Part shown: piece by piece, positions 28,182 through 37,329 of the stretch | Position numbering within the stretch: the first letter of the stretch is position 1 | Layout: each line of letters begins with the position of its first letter | Origin: Streptomyces pinistramenti | GTDB taxonomy: Bacteria; Actinomycetota; Actinomycetes; Streptomycetales; Streptomycetaceae | DNA length: 64,000 nt | Direction: 5' to 3' | Assembly (NCBI RefSeq): GCF_020564935.1 | Contig: NZ_JAJCXB010000015.1 | Location: 1-64,000 of the forward strand | Program-made: the position numbers and the translations under genes | The notes under the pieces: generated by a model | Seen by the model: the letters and a program-made list of their open reading frames with translations, nothing else | What the model was told of the DNA's origin: nothing | The model's database searches: none

Positions 28182-30206
28182 TCAGAACGTCAGCTTCCAG
28201 CCGTTGAGCGTGCCGGAGTCGTAGCGGTACAGGTCCTGCACCCGCAGCTTCCAGGTGCCGGCGGCGGCCTGTGACGAGGCGTCGACGGTGTAGGTCTGCT
28301 TGACGTCGGCGGCGCCGTCGGACGTGCTCGCGTTCTTCAGCCGGTAGCTCGAACCGTTCGGTGCGATCAGGTCGATGACCAGGTCACCGCGGTAGGAGTG
28401 GGTGATGTCCACCGACACCTTCAGGGCGTTGGGTGCCTTGCCGGTGTGGGTGACCGTGATCGGCGAGGTCACCGCCGCGCCGCCGTCCGGGATCCGGACC
28501 GCGCCGGTGCTCTCGTAGACCTTGTCGCCGCCGGGGTTGGTGCCGTCGTCGACCCTGGAGCCGACGTTCACCGCGGCCCAGGTGTTGGCGACGGTGTTGT
28601 ACGAGGCACTGCCCTGGCCGAACAGGTCGGCCGCGGCCTTCAGGGTGGCGGTACGGGCCGCCGCGTAGTTGGTGTTGGCGCTCATGTACTGGCTGAGCGC
28701 CTTGAACCACACCTTCTCCGCGTTGGCCCGCCCGATGCCGGGGACCGGCTTGTTGTCGTAGGTCGGGCTGTCGTAGTGGACGCCGTTGATGTCCTTGGCG
28801 CCGCTGCCCTCGGACAGCAGGTAGAAGAAGTGGTTGGCGACGCCGGACGAGTAGTGCACGTCCTTGTTGCCGACGCTGCTCGACCAGTAGTCGGCCGATG
28901 CGCCGTCCTTGGACGGCTTGTCCATGTAGCGCAGCGGGGTGCCGTCGCCGTTGATGTCGATCTTCTCGCCGATGAGGTAGTCGCCCGGGTCCTCGGCGGT
29001 GTTGGAGTAGAACTCCACGGCCGTGCCGAAGATGTCGGACGTCGCCTCGTTCAGGCCGCCGGACTCACCGCTGTAGATGAGCCCCGCGGTCGCCGCGGTC
29101 ACGCCGTGCGACATCTCGTGGCCCGCCACGTCCAGCGCGGTCAGCGGACGGGCGTTGCCGCTGCCGTCGCCGTACGTCATGCAGAAGCAGCTGTCGTCCC
29201 AGAAGGCGTTGACGTAGCTGTTGCCGTAGTGGACACGGGAGTACGCCGCGACGCCGTCGCCGCGGATGCCGGTGCGGCCGTGCACGTTCTTGTAGTAGTC
29301 CCAGGTCTCGGCCGCGCCGTAGGCGGCGTCCACGGCGGCGGTCTGGGCGTTCTGCGGCGTGCCGTCGCCCCAGGTGTCGTCCGCGTCGGTGAAGAGGGTG
29401 CCGGTGCCGGACGAACCGTGGTTGAGGTTGTAGGTCTTGTGCCCGCCGCGGCCGTTGTCGGTCAGCGTGTACGAGGACCCCGAACCGGAGGTCCCCAGCG
29501 TGACCTTGCCGCTGTACTCGCTGTTGCCGATGCCGTTCTCGATGCCCTGGTACTGGAAGATCCGGGCGCCGGTGGTGGCATCGGTGATGACGTGCAGCGC
29601 GTTGGGCGTGCCGTCGTCCTGGAGCCCGCCGACCACGGTCTCGTACGCGAGCCGCGGGGTGCCGTCGGCGGCCCAGACGACCTTGCGCGGCGCCTTGTCG
29701 GCCTTGGTCTTCTCGGAGCCCTGCGCCTGCGCGGACTTGACGGCCTTGGACGCGGCGGCGGACGGCGTGACCTTCGCCGTCGTCGTCGGGACCGTCAGCT
29801 GCGCACGCAGCGGCTTGGTGACGCTCTTGACCGCGCCGGCCTTGCTCTCGTGCACGATCAGGTCGCCGCCGAGCACCGGCAGCCCGGCCCAGGTGCGTGC
29901 GTAGCGGGTGTGGGTGGTGCCGTCGGCGTCCTTCGAGACGTCCTTGACGAGCAGTTTCTCCTGGGCGCCGAGCTTGAGCTGCTCGGCCGTCGTCGCCGTG
30001 GCGGCGCCGGCGTCGCGTATCAACTTGCCGCGCTGGGACGGGGAGAGCGGGGCGGGCAGGGCGCCCGGGGCCGGCTTGGCGTGCGGGGTGCCGGGCTGCG
30101 GTGCGGCTGCCGTGCTGGTGCCGGCCTGTACGCCGACGGCCAGCATCGCCGTGACGGCGACGAGCGCGCCGGTCGCTGCGGCGCGCTGATGGGGGGTGCG
30201 TCTCAC
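28182..30206 (-). CDS. Secreted M4 metalloprotease with C-terminal P domain
   Basis: A 674-residue secreted protease, paralogous to the gene downstream. The signal peptide (about 1-35) is followed by an FTP propeptide (about 52-105), a PepSY-like region and the M4 catalytic domain with HEMSH (His363, Glu364, His367) and GGLNEATSD (Glu387). Residues about 560-674 form an extra jelly-roll of the proprotein-convertase P type (VRIPDGGAAVTSPITVTHTG, HSYRGDLVIDLIAPNGS, GTWKLRVQDLYRYDSGTLNGW), usually a stabilising or substrate-binding module that may be trimmed on maturation. GTG 30206 has GAAGGAG upstream. The two proteases probably arose by tandem duplication, with gain or loss of the P domain. 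Confidence 0.94.
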   Translation of the reverse strand: MRRTPHQRAAATGALVAVTAMLAVGVQAGTSTAAAPQPGTPHAKPAPGALPAPLSPSQRGKLIRDAGAATATTAEQLKLGAQEKLLVKDVSKDADGTTHTRYARTWAGLPVLGGDLIVHESKAGAVKSVTKPLRAQLTVPTTTAKVTPSAAASKAVKSAQAQGSEKTKADKAPRKVVWAADGTPRLAYETVVGGLQDDGTPNALHVITDATTGARIFQYQGIENGIGNSEYSGKVTLGTSGSGSSYTLTDNGRGGHKTYNLNHGSSGTGTLFTDADDTWGDGTPQNAQTAAVDAAYGAAETWDYYKNVHGRTGIRGDGVAAYSRVHYGNSYVNAFWDDSCFCMTYGDGSGNARPLTALDVAGHEMSHGVTAATAGLIYSGESGGLNEATSDIFGTAVEFYSNTAEDPGDYLIGEKIDINGDGTPLRYMDKPSKDGASADYWSSSVGNKDVHYSSGVANHFFYLLSEGSGAKDINGVHYDSPTYDNKPVPGIGRANAEKVWFKALSQYMSANTNYAAARTATLKAAADLFGQGSASYNTVANTWAAVNVGSRVDDGTNPGGDKVYESTGAVRIPDGGAAVTSPITVTHTGKAPNALKVSVDITHSYRGDLVIDLIAPNGSSYRLKNASTSDGAADVKQTYTVDASSQAAAGTWKLRVQDLYRYDSGTLNGWKLTF

Positions 30207-30497
30207 ACTGACTCCTTCTGCGGGGCTGCGGCACGGTGGCCGCTACCGAGGGGGACCGGGCGGCTGGGTGGCCGTCCGGGCAGAGCGAGGCAGAACACAT
30301 GGAGCGTGTGGGGGGAGACGTGGTGCCGACTGCCGCGCGGGGTGAGCTGTGGGGTCCGCGTGGCGGTTGCGGGGAAGAGTGCCACCGTCCCGGCGTTGTT
30401 GTCAGGGTCTCTTCAACTAAATGGCCGGAAACCGTCCGTTGCTCGGAATTCACCTCCGGATTACGGACAGATGACGGGAAAGCGCGGCGGGGGCCCT

Positions 30498-32387
30498 TCA
30501 GGCGTCCGCCGCGGGCCGGTCACCGGCTCCGTGCCAGGAATGCCACAGGGCCGCGTAGGCGCCGCCGGCCGCCACGAGCGCGTCATGGGTGCCGAGTTCG
30601 GCCCGCCGGCCCGCCGCCATGACCGCCACCCGGTCCGCGTCGTGCGCGGTGTGCAGCCGGTGCGCGATGGCGATGACCGTACGGCCCGCCAGCACGGCGG
30701 CCAGCGCGCGCTCGGCGTGCCGGGCGGTCCGCGGATCCAGCAGCGCCGTCGCCTCGTCCAGGATCACCGTGTGCGGATCCGCCAACAGCACCCGCGCCAG
30801 GGCGAGTTGCTGGGACTGCGCACCGTCCGGGCGCAGCCCGCCGGGGCCCAGCTCGGTGTCCAGGCCCGCGGGCAGCCGCGCCGCCCAGTCCGCCCCGACG
30901 GTGGCGAGCGCGGCGTGCAGCTCGGCGTCGGCCGCGGCCGGTGCGCCGATCAGCAGATTCTCCCGGACCGTCCCCAGGAACACATGGTGCTCCTGAGTCA
31001 CCAGGACGACCTGCCGCCGCAGGACTTCGGGAGCCAGCTCGGCGACCGGCACCCCGCCGACCGTCACAGACCCGCCGCACGGCGCGTCGATCCCGGCGAG
31101 CAGCCTGCCCAGCGTGGACTTGCCCGCGCCGGAAGGGCCGACGAGCGCGAGCCGTTCGCCCGGCCGCACGCACAGATCGACCCCGCGCAGTACCTCGTCG
31201 CCAGGCCCGCCGGGATAGGCGTAGCGCACGCCGGTGACGTCGATGCGGCCGGTGGCACCGGGGGAACCGTGCGGTCCGTGGCGGTCGTTGCGGTGACCGT
31301 CGGCGGGGGAGGGCAGCGGGACCTGTGGGGCGGTACGGGGCGGAGCGGTCTCCGAGGCTCCTGTGCCGTCCGTGCCGTCCGTGGTTTCCGTGGCCGCGCC
31401 CAGCCCCTCCACCCGCGCGAACGCGGCGCCGCTGCTCTGGAGTTGCTCGACCCAGAGCAGGACGGTGTCCATCGGCGCCGACACCTGCCGCAGATACAGC
31501 GCGGCCGACACCACCACCCCCAGGCTCACCATCCCGGCGCCGTGCAGCGCCCCGCCCACCAGCAGCACCGCGACGACCGGGACCGTGTACGAGACGTCCA
31601 CCGCGGGAAACACGACGCTGCGCAGGAACAGCGTCCGGATCCGCGTCCGCCGGCAGCGCTCGATGGCCTCCTGGCAGGCCGCCGCGCGGCGCTCCTGCAA
31701 CCCGAGCGCCTCGACGGTCCTGGCGCCCGCCGCCGTCGCCGCGAGCAGCTCGGCGAGCGCCGACTGCGCCGCACCCTCCGCCAGATACGCCTCGCGCGCC
31801 CGGCGCAGATACCAGCGGACCGCGAACCCACTGCCCAGCAGGCCCGCCCCGCACGCGCCGAGCAGCGGATCGAGCAGCACCACCGCACCGAGCAGGAACA
31901 GCACCTGGACCACGGCGACGGACACCTCGGGCGCCGCATCGCGCAGCGTCCTGCCGACGGTGGCGACATCCGTCGTCCCGCGAGCCGTCAGATCCCCGGT
32001 GCCCGCCCGCTCCACGGTCGCCGCGGGCAGCGCCAGCGCCCGGTCGACGAACTCCGTGCGCACCCGGTCCAGCGTCCGCTCGCCGAACCGGTGGCCGACG
32101 TAGCGCGCGTACCGCACCAGCACCAGCTGGGCCAGCGCGCAGCCCAGGATCACCAGCGCCGGCCGGTCCACCGCGCCGACGCCGCCGCCGGCCCGCACCG
32201 CGTCGACGATCCTGCCGAGCAGCCACGGCCCGGCCAGACCCGCGGCCGCGGCCAGCGCGTTCAGGGCGAGCAGCGCGGCGAAGGCACGGCCGTCCCGGCG
32301 GACCAGCCGGAGCGCGGCCCGCCCGGTCCTGCGCGGCCCGGCCACCGGCAGCGCGCCGTCCGGTACGGCCTTGGGGTCTCCGGTCAC
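30498..32387 (-). CDS. ABC exporter subunit with active ATP site
   Basis: A 629-residue half-transporter: an ABC type I exporter membrane domain (about 25-320, six helices) fused to an ATPase domain. Walker A GPSGAGKST (Lys423), Q-loop Gln465, Walker B VILDEATALLD (Asp544, Glu545) and H-loop His576 are all intact. The signature motif is not: LSGGQ is replaced by PDGAQ (520-524). The upstream subunit has the opposite defects, so together they can form exactly one competent ATP site. GTG 32387 overlaps the upstream stop by 4 bases (GTGA) and follows GAGGAGG. A Thr/Gly/His-rich linker (about 330-375) joins the domains. Substrate unknown. Confidence 0.9.
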   Translation of the reverse strand: MTGDPKAVPDGALPVAGPRRTGRAALRLVRRDGRAFAALLALNALAAAAGLAGPWLLGRIVDAVRAGGGVGAVDRPALVILGCALAQLVLVRYARYVGHRFGERTLDRVRTEFVDRALALPAATVERAGTGDLTARGTTDVATVGRTLRDAAPEVSVAVVQVLFLLGAVVLLDPLLGACGAGLLGSGFAVRWYLRRAREAYLAEGAAQSALAELLAATAAGARTVEALGLQERRAAACQEAIERCRRTRIRTLFLRSVVFPAVDVSYTVPVVAVLLVGGALHGAGMVSLGVVVSAALYLRQVSAPMDTVLLWVEQLQSSGAAFARVEGLGAATETTDGTDGTGASETAPPRTAPQVPLPSPADGHRNDRHGPHGSPGATGRIDVTGVRYAYPGGPGDEVLRGVDLCVRPGERLALVGPSGAGKSTLGRLLAGIDAPCGGSVTVGGVPVAELAPEVLRRQVVLVTQEHHVFLGTVRENLLIGAPAAADAELHAALATVGADWAARLPAGLDTELGPGGLRPDGAQSQQLALARVLLADPHTVILDEATALLDPRTARHAERALAAVLAGRTVIAIAHRLHTAHDADRVAVMAAGRRAELGTHDALVAAGGAYAALWHSWHGAGDRPAADA

Positions 32388-34243
32388 CGGGCCTCCTCGG
32401 CCCGTACGCCGTCCACGGCCGGGCCCGCTTCCCGGCCGTCGTCCTCCGGTACGCCTACCTGGCCACTCCGGAGGCCCGCGGCCCCCGGGTCGTCCTCGCC
32501 GCGCGCCACCAGCCTGCGGTATTCCGGCTCCGACGCGAGGAGTTGACGGTGGCTGCCGACCGCCGCGACCCGGCCGCCGACCAGGTGGTACACGGTGTCG
32601 GCGCGGTCGAGCAGCAGCGGCGATGTGCTGGTGACGACGGTCGTGCGGCCCGACCTGGCGGCGTGCAGCCGGGCGGCGACGGCCGCTTCGGTGTGCGCGT
32701 CGACGGCCGATGCCGGTTCCACGGCGAGCAGCACCTCGGGGTCGGCCAGCAGCGCCCGCACCAGCCGGACCCGCTGCCGCTGCCCGCCCGAGAGATTGCG
32801 GCCGCCCGCCGCCACCTGCGCAGTCAGCCCGTCCGGCAGCCCGCGCACGATGTCGTCGGCGACGGCGGTGTGCAGGGCACGGTCCACGGCCGCCGCGTCC
32901 CGCTCGCGCCGTCCGGAGATCACCTCGCGCAGCGTGCCGGCGAACAGCTCCGCCTCGTTGTCGGCGACCAGGATCCGCTCCCGCAGCCGCGCGAGGCCGA
33001 TGCTGTCGAGACGTACCGTGCCCCAGGTGGCGGCCGAGTCCGCGAATCCGCCGAGCCGGTCGATGACCGCGGCCGCATCGGCGGGCCGGTCCGATGCCAG
33101 CGCGGTGAGTGCCCCGGGCACCACCTCGACACCGGACTCCGGATCGTGCAGTGCGGACGGCACCGCGGGGCCGTCCGCCGCGCTGCGGCCGGGCCCGCCG
33201 TCGGCCGGCGGCTCCAGGTCCAGGAAGCGCGTCACGCGGCGGGCGGCGACCAGGCCCCGGGTGACGTCGTAACCCCCTTCGATGAGGAACGACACCGGCG
33301 CCACCAGTGCCGCCGTATAGCCGTACACCGCCACCAACTCGCCCACGCTGAGCGTGCCTTGGGCCGCCATCCGGGCCGCGAGCCAGGCCACGGCGGCGAG
33401 GAACAGGGTCGGCAGGCCCACTCCGAGCGCCTGGATCCAGCTGGTCACCGCGCCGACCCGGTACCCCTCGGCGCGCAGCGCGTCCGACTCCCTGCGGTAC
33501 CGCTCGGCGAACGCCTCCTTGCCGCCGAGGCCGCTCAGCACCCGCAGGCCGCCGACCAGGTCCGTCAGCCGCGCGGCAAGACCGCTCTGACGCTCGCGGT
33601 AGCGGGACTCGGCGCCCTGCAACCGCCCCAGCAGCGGCCCCACCAGCACCGCGAGCAGCGGCACACCCAGCAGCACCAGCGCGGCGAGCAGCCCCGACAC
33701 CGGCAGCAGCAGGGCCGCCACCACCCCGTACGCGAGGACGGCGCCGACGCCGGGGCCGGTGAGCGTCAGCGTCTGACTGATCACGGCGACATCCCCGATG
33801 CCGATCGTGACCACCTCACCCGCCGTCACACTCCGCGGCAGCGCGGCCCCCAGCCGCAGCGTGTGCGCGACGACGACCCGCACCGTACGGAAGGTGGCGT
33901 CCATCCGGATCCGGGTCATGGTGCGGTGCCGCATGATCGCGAGGAAGGCATTCAGCACCCCGGAGGCCAGCAGGACGCCGCTCCAGCCGAGCAGCGGCCC
34001 CGTCCGGCCCGGGGCCAGGCCCTCGTCGATGGCGCGGGAGAGCACGTACGGCGGCACCATCAGCCCGACCATCCACAGGCTGCCGAACGTCGCACCGGCG
34101 GCGACCCGGCGCAGCTGGCTACGGGTCAGCCACCACAGATAGCGCGCGGGGCCGCGACGGTCCGGCACGCCGGGGCCCGCCGTCCCACGGCCGGATGCGG
34201 CCGGCTCCACCGCGTCCCACAGGTCCGAAGCAGGGGCGCACAT
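32384..34243 (-). CDS. ABC exporter subunit with degenerate ATPase domain
   Basis: A 619-residue half-transporter with an exporter-type membrane domain (about 40-325) and an ATPase-like domain that has lost its nucleotide-handling residues. Where Walker A should be there is ASDRPADAA (383-391), with no P-loop lysine. The Q-loop reads ILVADNEAELF without glutamine, Walker B is LLAVEPASAVD with Val in place of the magnesium Asp, and the H-loop histidine is replaced (VVTSTSPL). The signature NLSGGQRQR (483-491) is perfect. Spacing between motifs is normal, so this is not a frameshift. It is expected to work only as a heterodimer with the overlapping downstream gene. Confidence 0.9.
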   Translation of the reverse strand: MCAPASDLWDAVEPAASGRGTAGPGVPDRRGPARYLWWLTRSQLRRVAAGATFGSLWMVGLMVPPYVLSRAIDEGLAPGRTGPLLGWSGVLLASGVLNAFLAIMRHRTMTRIRMDATFRTVRVVVAHTLRLGAALPRSVTAGEVVTIGIGDVAVISQTLTLTGPGVGAVLAYGVVAALLLPVSGLLAALVLLGVPLLAVLVGPLLGRLQGAESRYRERQSGLAARLTDLVGGLRVLSGLGGKEAFAERYRRESDALRAEGYRVGAVTSWIQALGVGLPTLFLAAVAWLAARMAAQGTLSVGELVAVYGYTAALVAPVSFLIEGGYDVTRGLVAARRVTRFLDLEPPADGGPGRSAADGPAVPSALHDPESGVEVVPGALTALASDRPADAAAVIDRLGGFADSAATWGTVRLDSIGLARLRERILVADNEAELFAGTLREVISGRRERDAAAVDRALHTAVADDIVRGLPDGLTAQVAAGGRNLSGGQRQRVRLVRALLADPEVLLAVEPASAVDAHTEAAVAARLHAARSGRTTVVTSTSPLLLDRADTVYHLVGGRVAAVGSHRQLLASEPEYRRLVARGEDDPGAAGLRSGQVGVPEDDGREAGPAVDGVRAEEAR

Positions 34244-34285
34244 GCCCGCACCCTATGCGAGGCGGCCGCGGCGCCGATGGCGACG

Positions 34286-35455
34286 TCAGCGCCTGACGGC
34301 CCGCAGAATCACGAACTTCGGGTCGGACGCGACCACTTCGCAGTTGCCGAAGAGACGGCGCAGCCGTACGTGATAGCCGAGGTGGCGGTTGCCGATGACC
34401 CACAGCTCGCCGCCGGGGCGCAGCGCGGCGCGCGCCCCGCCGAACATGCTGCGGGCGGTCGCGTCGGACGTCGCGCGATGGCTGTGGAACGGCGGATTGT
34501 TGAGCACCAGGTCCACCGAACCGGCCGGCACCTGCGACAGCGCGTCGCCGACGACGAACTCGGCCTTCGCGGTGGCGGGCGCGTTCGCCGCGAAGGTGGC
34601 CCGCGCCGATGCCACGGCCGAGAACGACTCGTCGATGAAGGTCACTTCGGCCTCCGGATCGGCCAGCGCCATCGCGGTACCGACCACGCCGTTGCCGCAG
34701 CCGAGGTCCACCACCCGCCCGGCGCCCCGGCCCGCGGGCAGATGCTCCAGCAGGAAGCGGGTGCCGATGTCGAGACGGTCGGCGCAGAAGATACCGGCGT
34801 GATTGGTGACCGTACGGCCCGAGACGACCCCGACGTCCGCCGGCAGCGGATAGCTGCGCGGCCAGGAGCTGGAGGTGCGGGGGAGGCCGGGATCGGGTGT
34901 GCAGAAGATCAGCCGCGCCTTCTTGGCGGCGAGGGAGGTCCGGGTCGGGCCGAGGATCTGCTCGAACAGCTTCAGGGTCGAGGTGTGGATCTCGGTGACC
35001 ATGCCCGCGCCGACGATGCGGGTGCCGGCGTGCACGGCGGGCGCCAGCCGGCGCAGCTGGTCCTCCAGCAGCGCGAGGCTCTTCGGCACGCGGACCAGCA
35101 GCAGGTCGATCCGCTCCGGCGGAGTGTCCAGCACGGAGTGCAGCCGTACCGCCTCCGGGTCGGCGCCGCTGCGCCGCAGATTCGCCACCGTCGCCCGCTG
35201 CGTGAGGTACGAGTCCGTGATCTGCACCGGGCGCCGGGCGGCCAGCGCGGTGACCAGGGCGCCCCACCGGTCGCCGAGGACGACGGTGGTGCCGGGGGAG
35301 CGGGGGGCGGCCTCGGGCTCGGTATCCGCCTCGGTCTCGGCGAGGTGCTGGAGCAGGTACGCGTCGGCGGCGTCCCAGGCGCGGAGCGTGTCGCGGGGGT
35401 CTTCGGGGAAGCGGGTGAGGTCGAACGCACCCCAGGACGTCGTGAAACGGTTCAT
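34286..35455 (-). CDS. RlmG/RsmC-like rRNA guanine-N2 methyltransferase
   Basis: A 389-residue SAM-dependent methyltransferase. An N-terminal degenerate methyltransferase-like domain (about 1-190) precedes the catalytic Rossmann domain with VVDLGCGNGVVGTAMAL (motif I, about 236-252), FIDESFSAV, VVGDAL and the base-amino-methylating motif NNPPFH. This duplicated architecture and NPPFH motif are typical of RlmG and RsmC, which methylate guanine N2 in 23S or 16S rRNA. Which guanine is targeted cannot be decided here. It lies 42 bases upstream of the exporter pair and may share its transcript. Confidence 0.87.
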   Translation of the reverse strand: MNRFTTSWGAFDLTRFPEDPRDTLRAWDAADAYLLQHLAETEADTEPEAAPRSPGTTVVLGDRWGALVTALAARRPVQITDSYLTQRATVANLRRSGADPEAVRLHSVLDTPPERIDLLLVRVPKSLALLEDQLRRLAPAVHAGTRIVGAGMVTEIHTSTLKLFEQILGPTRTSLAAKKARLIFCTPDPGLPRTSSSWPRSYPLPADVGVVSGRTVTNHAGIFCADRLDIGTRFLLEHLPAGRGAGRVVDLGCGNGVVGTAMALADPEAEVTFIDESFSAVASARATFAANAPATAKAEFVVGDALSQVPAGSVDLVLNNPPFHSHRATSDATARSMFGGARAALRPGGELWVIGNRHLGYHVRLRRLFGNCEVVASDPKFVILRAVRR

Positions 35456-35590
35456 CGTGGGCTCAGGCTAGCCGAGAGCGGGCAGGGCACGCGGCGGGGC
35501 CGCCGGGCCACCGGCCGCCCGAGCGGCGGTTACCGCGGGTGACCTGTGGTGCCCGCGTCGCGGGCCCGGCCGGAGTCGTGCCGCAGGGGC

Positions 35591-36250
35591 TCATTGCCGC
35601 TTTGGTTCATTGCCGCGTTGCGGCTGCGCCGCGGTGAGGGCGCGGACGACGAAGATGCCCGCCAACGCCGCGCCGACGACGGCCGCGTCACCGGCCAGGA
35701 GCAGCGGCGCACCCTCGTAGGCGCGTGCGATGACCTTGTCCGTCGAGTCCGCGTAGTTCGGGCCCAGCCCGCTCAGCCCGGCGAGCCACAGGCCCCACCA
35801 CCAGTTCACGGCGCGCGGCAGCCGCTCCCCGGGGGCGCTCGCGCGGTGGATGTCGGCGACGATGCCGCGGGGCACCCAAAGGTTCATGACGGGCACGATC
35901 CAGCCTGCGTAGACCCATGGCCAGGCGTAGCGCGGCGGCTGCCCCGAGAGGGCGCGGGCGTTGTCCCGTACGCGCCACAGCCAGGCCAGGAAGGCAATCG
36001 CGCAGAGCGCCGTGGCCGCGTCTCCCAGGGCGCTGACGAGGTGGTAGGCGTTCTCCAGGGCGGTCAGCGGGCGGTGCCTGCCGTCGCCCTGGTCCGGCGG
36101 CCCGGAAGCGGGCATCCCGGACCTGGCGAGCTGGAACTGCCACAGTCCTCGGGCCACCCAGGCGGCGGCTGCGAGGGCGAGGGCGGCGACGGCGCAGCGG
36201 GCGGCTCCGCGCACCGGGCGCAGGGAGGGCGACGCTATGTGATCGTTCAC
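35591..36250 (-). CDS. DUF4328 membrane protein
   Basis: A 219-residue integral membrane protein with about four helices (near 20-40, 75-98, 110-135 and 185-207). It carries the DUF4328 pattern: RDNARALSG, RYAWPWVYAGWIVPVMNLWVPRGIVADIHRAS and WWWGLWLAG. The family is widespread in Streptomyces and without a defined function. The GTG at 36250 is chosen from the family-like N-terminus; the ribosome binding site is weak. It is divergent from the DUF899 gene. Confidence 0.78.
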   Translation of the reverse strand: MNDHIASPSLRPVRGAARCAVAALALAAAAWVARGLWQFQLARSGMPASGPPDQGDGRHRPLTALENAYHLVSALGDAATALCAIAFLAWLWRVRDNARALSGQPPRYAWPWVYAGWIVPVMNLWVPRGIVADIHRASAPGERLPRAVNWWWGLWLAGLSGLGPNYADSTDKVIARAYEGAPLLLAGDAAVVGAALAGIFVVRALTAAQPQRGNEPKRQ

Positions 36251-36571
36251 CCGGGCATCCTGGCGCACGGAAGGCCGCGGATGCCAGGCAGGGCTGACGC
36301 AGCCGGCCCATCGGCCGGTTGGTCTGCGTTCGGCTGGAGTGGTCAACTTGCTTGCGGTACCCGTCACGTGATCCTGAGTCATATGAAACTCTGCGGCCGG
36401 CTTCCGGTGTCCGGTGCACCCGGTCCTCCCTGACCTCCCGGCCCACTCGCGGATCGGCACACCGGACGGCCTCCGGTTCAACTGTCGGCGGGCCTCGGAG
36501 CCGCCATAGACTTGAGGGGCTGGTCCGGGGGCACGGGGACCGGAGGGGGACGGCTGCCCCAGGAGGACGCG
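36251..36571. other. Divergent intergenic region, DUF4328 and DUF899 genes
   Basis: This 321-base spacer must contain promoters for both neighbours. A GGTCAA (TTGACC on the minus strand) near 36343 could be a -35 element for the DUF4328 gene, and CATATGAAA near 36382 is the most AT-rich stretch. No RNA gene or repeat was recognised. Confidence 0.4.
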
Positions 36572-37255
36572 ATGTTGCGGCACACCAGACTGGCCGGGGA
36601 ATCGGCGGACTACCTTGCCGCCCGCGAAGAGCTGCGCCGGGCCGAGATCGACCTCATGCGCCACCGCGAGCAGGTCGCGGCCCGGCGGCGGGCACTTCCG
36701 CAGGGGCCGCCCGTCGACGACTACGTCTTCACCGAGGGCCCCGCCGACCTCGACGCAGGCGACACCCCGGTCCGCGAGGTCACCCTGAGCGGGCTGTTCA
36801 CCGCTCCGGACCGCCCGCTGATCGTCTACCACCTGATGTACGGCAAGCTGCAGACCGAGCCCTGCCCGATGTGCACCCTGTGGATCGACGGCTTCAACGG
36901 CATCGCCCACCACGTCGCCCGCAACGCCGACTTCGCCCTCGCCGCTGCCGCGGGCCCGCCCGCCCTGCGGCAGCACGCCCGCCACCGTGGCTGGCACCGG
37001 CTACGGCTCCTGAGCTGCGGCGACAGCACGTTCAAGTACGACCTGGGCAGCGAGGACAAGGACGGCGAGCAGGACTCCGCCGTCTCCGTCTTCACCCGCG
37101 ACGGCGACGGCACGGTCCGCCATCGCTACTCCGCCCACCCGCGCCTGGCCGACGACATCGGTGAGCGCGGCATCGACCTCCTGGCCCCCGTCTGGCACCT
37201 CCTCGACCTGACCCCGCAGGGCCGCGGAGACTGGTACCCGAACCTCGGCCACTGA
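36572..37255 (+). CDS. DUF899 family thioredoxin-fold protein
   Basis: A 227-residue cytoplasmic protein of the DUF899 family, predicted dithiol-disulfide-type proteins with a thioredoxin-like fold. The family opening is visible (REELRRAEIDLMRHREQVAARRRALPQG, then DYVFTEGP). The conserved cysteine pair is in TEPCPMCTLWIDGFNG (CxxC near residue 92). The C-terminal part has DLLAPVWHLLDLTPQGRG. ATG 36572 follows AGGAGGA. The substrate and redox partner are unknown, and nearby genes give no clue. Confidence 0.85.
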   Translation: MLRHTRLAGESADYLAAREELRRAEIDLMRHREQVAARRRALPQGPPVDDYVFTEGPADLDAGDTPVREVTLSGLFTAPDRPLIVYHLMYGKLQTEPCPMCTLWIDGFNGIAHHVARNADFALAAAAGPPALRQHARHRGWHRLRLLSCGDSTFKYDLGSEDKDGEQDSAVSVFTRDGDGTVRHRYSAHPRLADDIGERGIDLLAPVWHLLDLTPQGRGDWYPNLGH

Positions 37256-37329
37256 CCTCCGGCAGCGGTCACCACCCGCAGAGCACGGCCGGCAGCGCGC
37301 ACGGAACGGCGGATCCGGGCCCGGCCCGC

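Noticed and set aside
32384-34243. Frameshift as the cause of the missing Walker A in the ABC subunit
   Set aside because: Spacing to the intact LSGGQ and to the other degenerate motifs is normal and the frame is continuous, so accumulated substitutions explain it better.
28398-35542. Two overlapping plus-strand frames of about 1,400 residues opposite a protease and an ABC pair
   Set aside because: Low-complexity antisense translations with no domain features.
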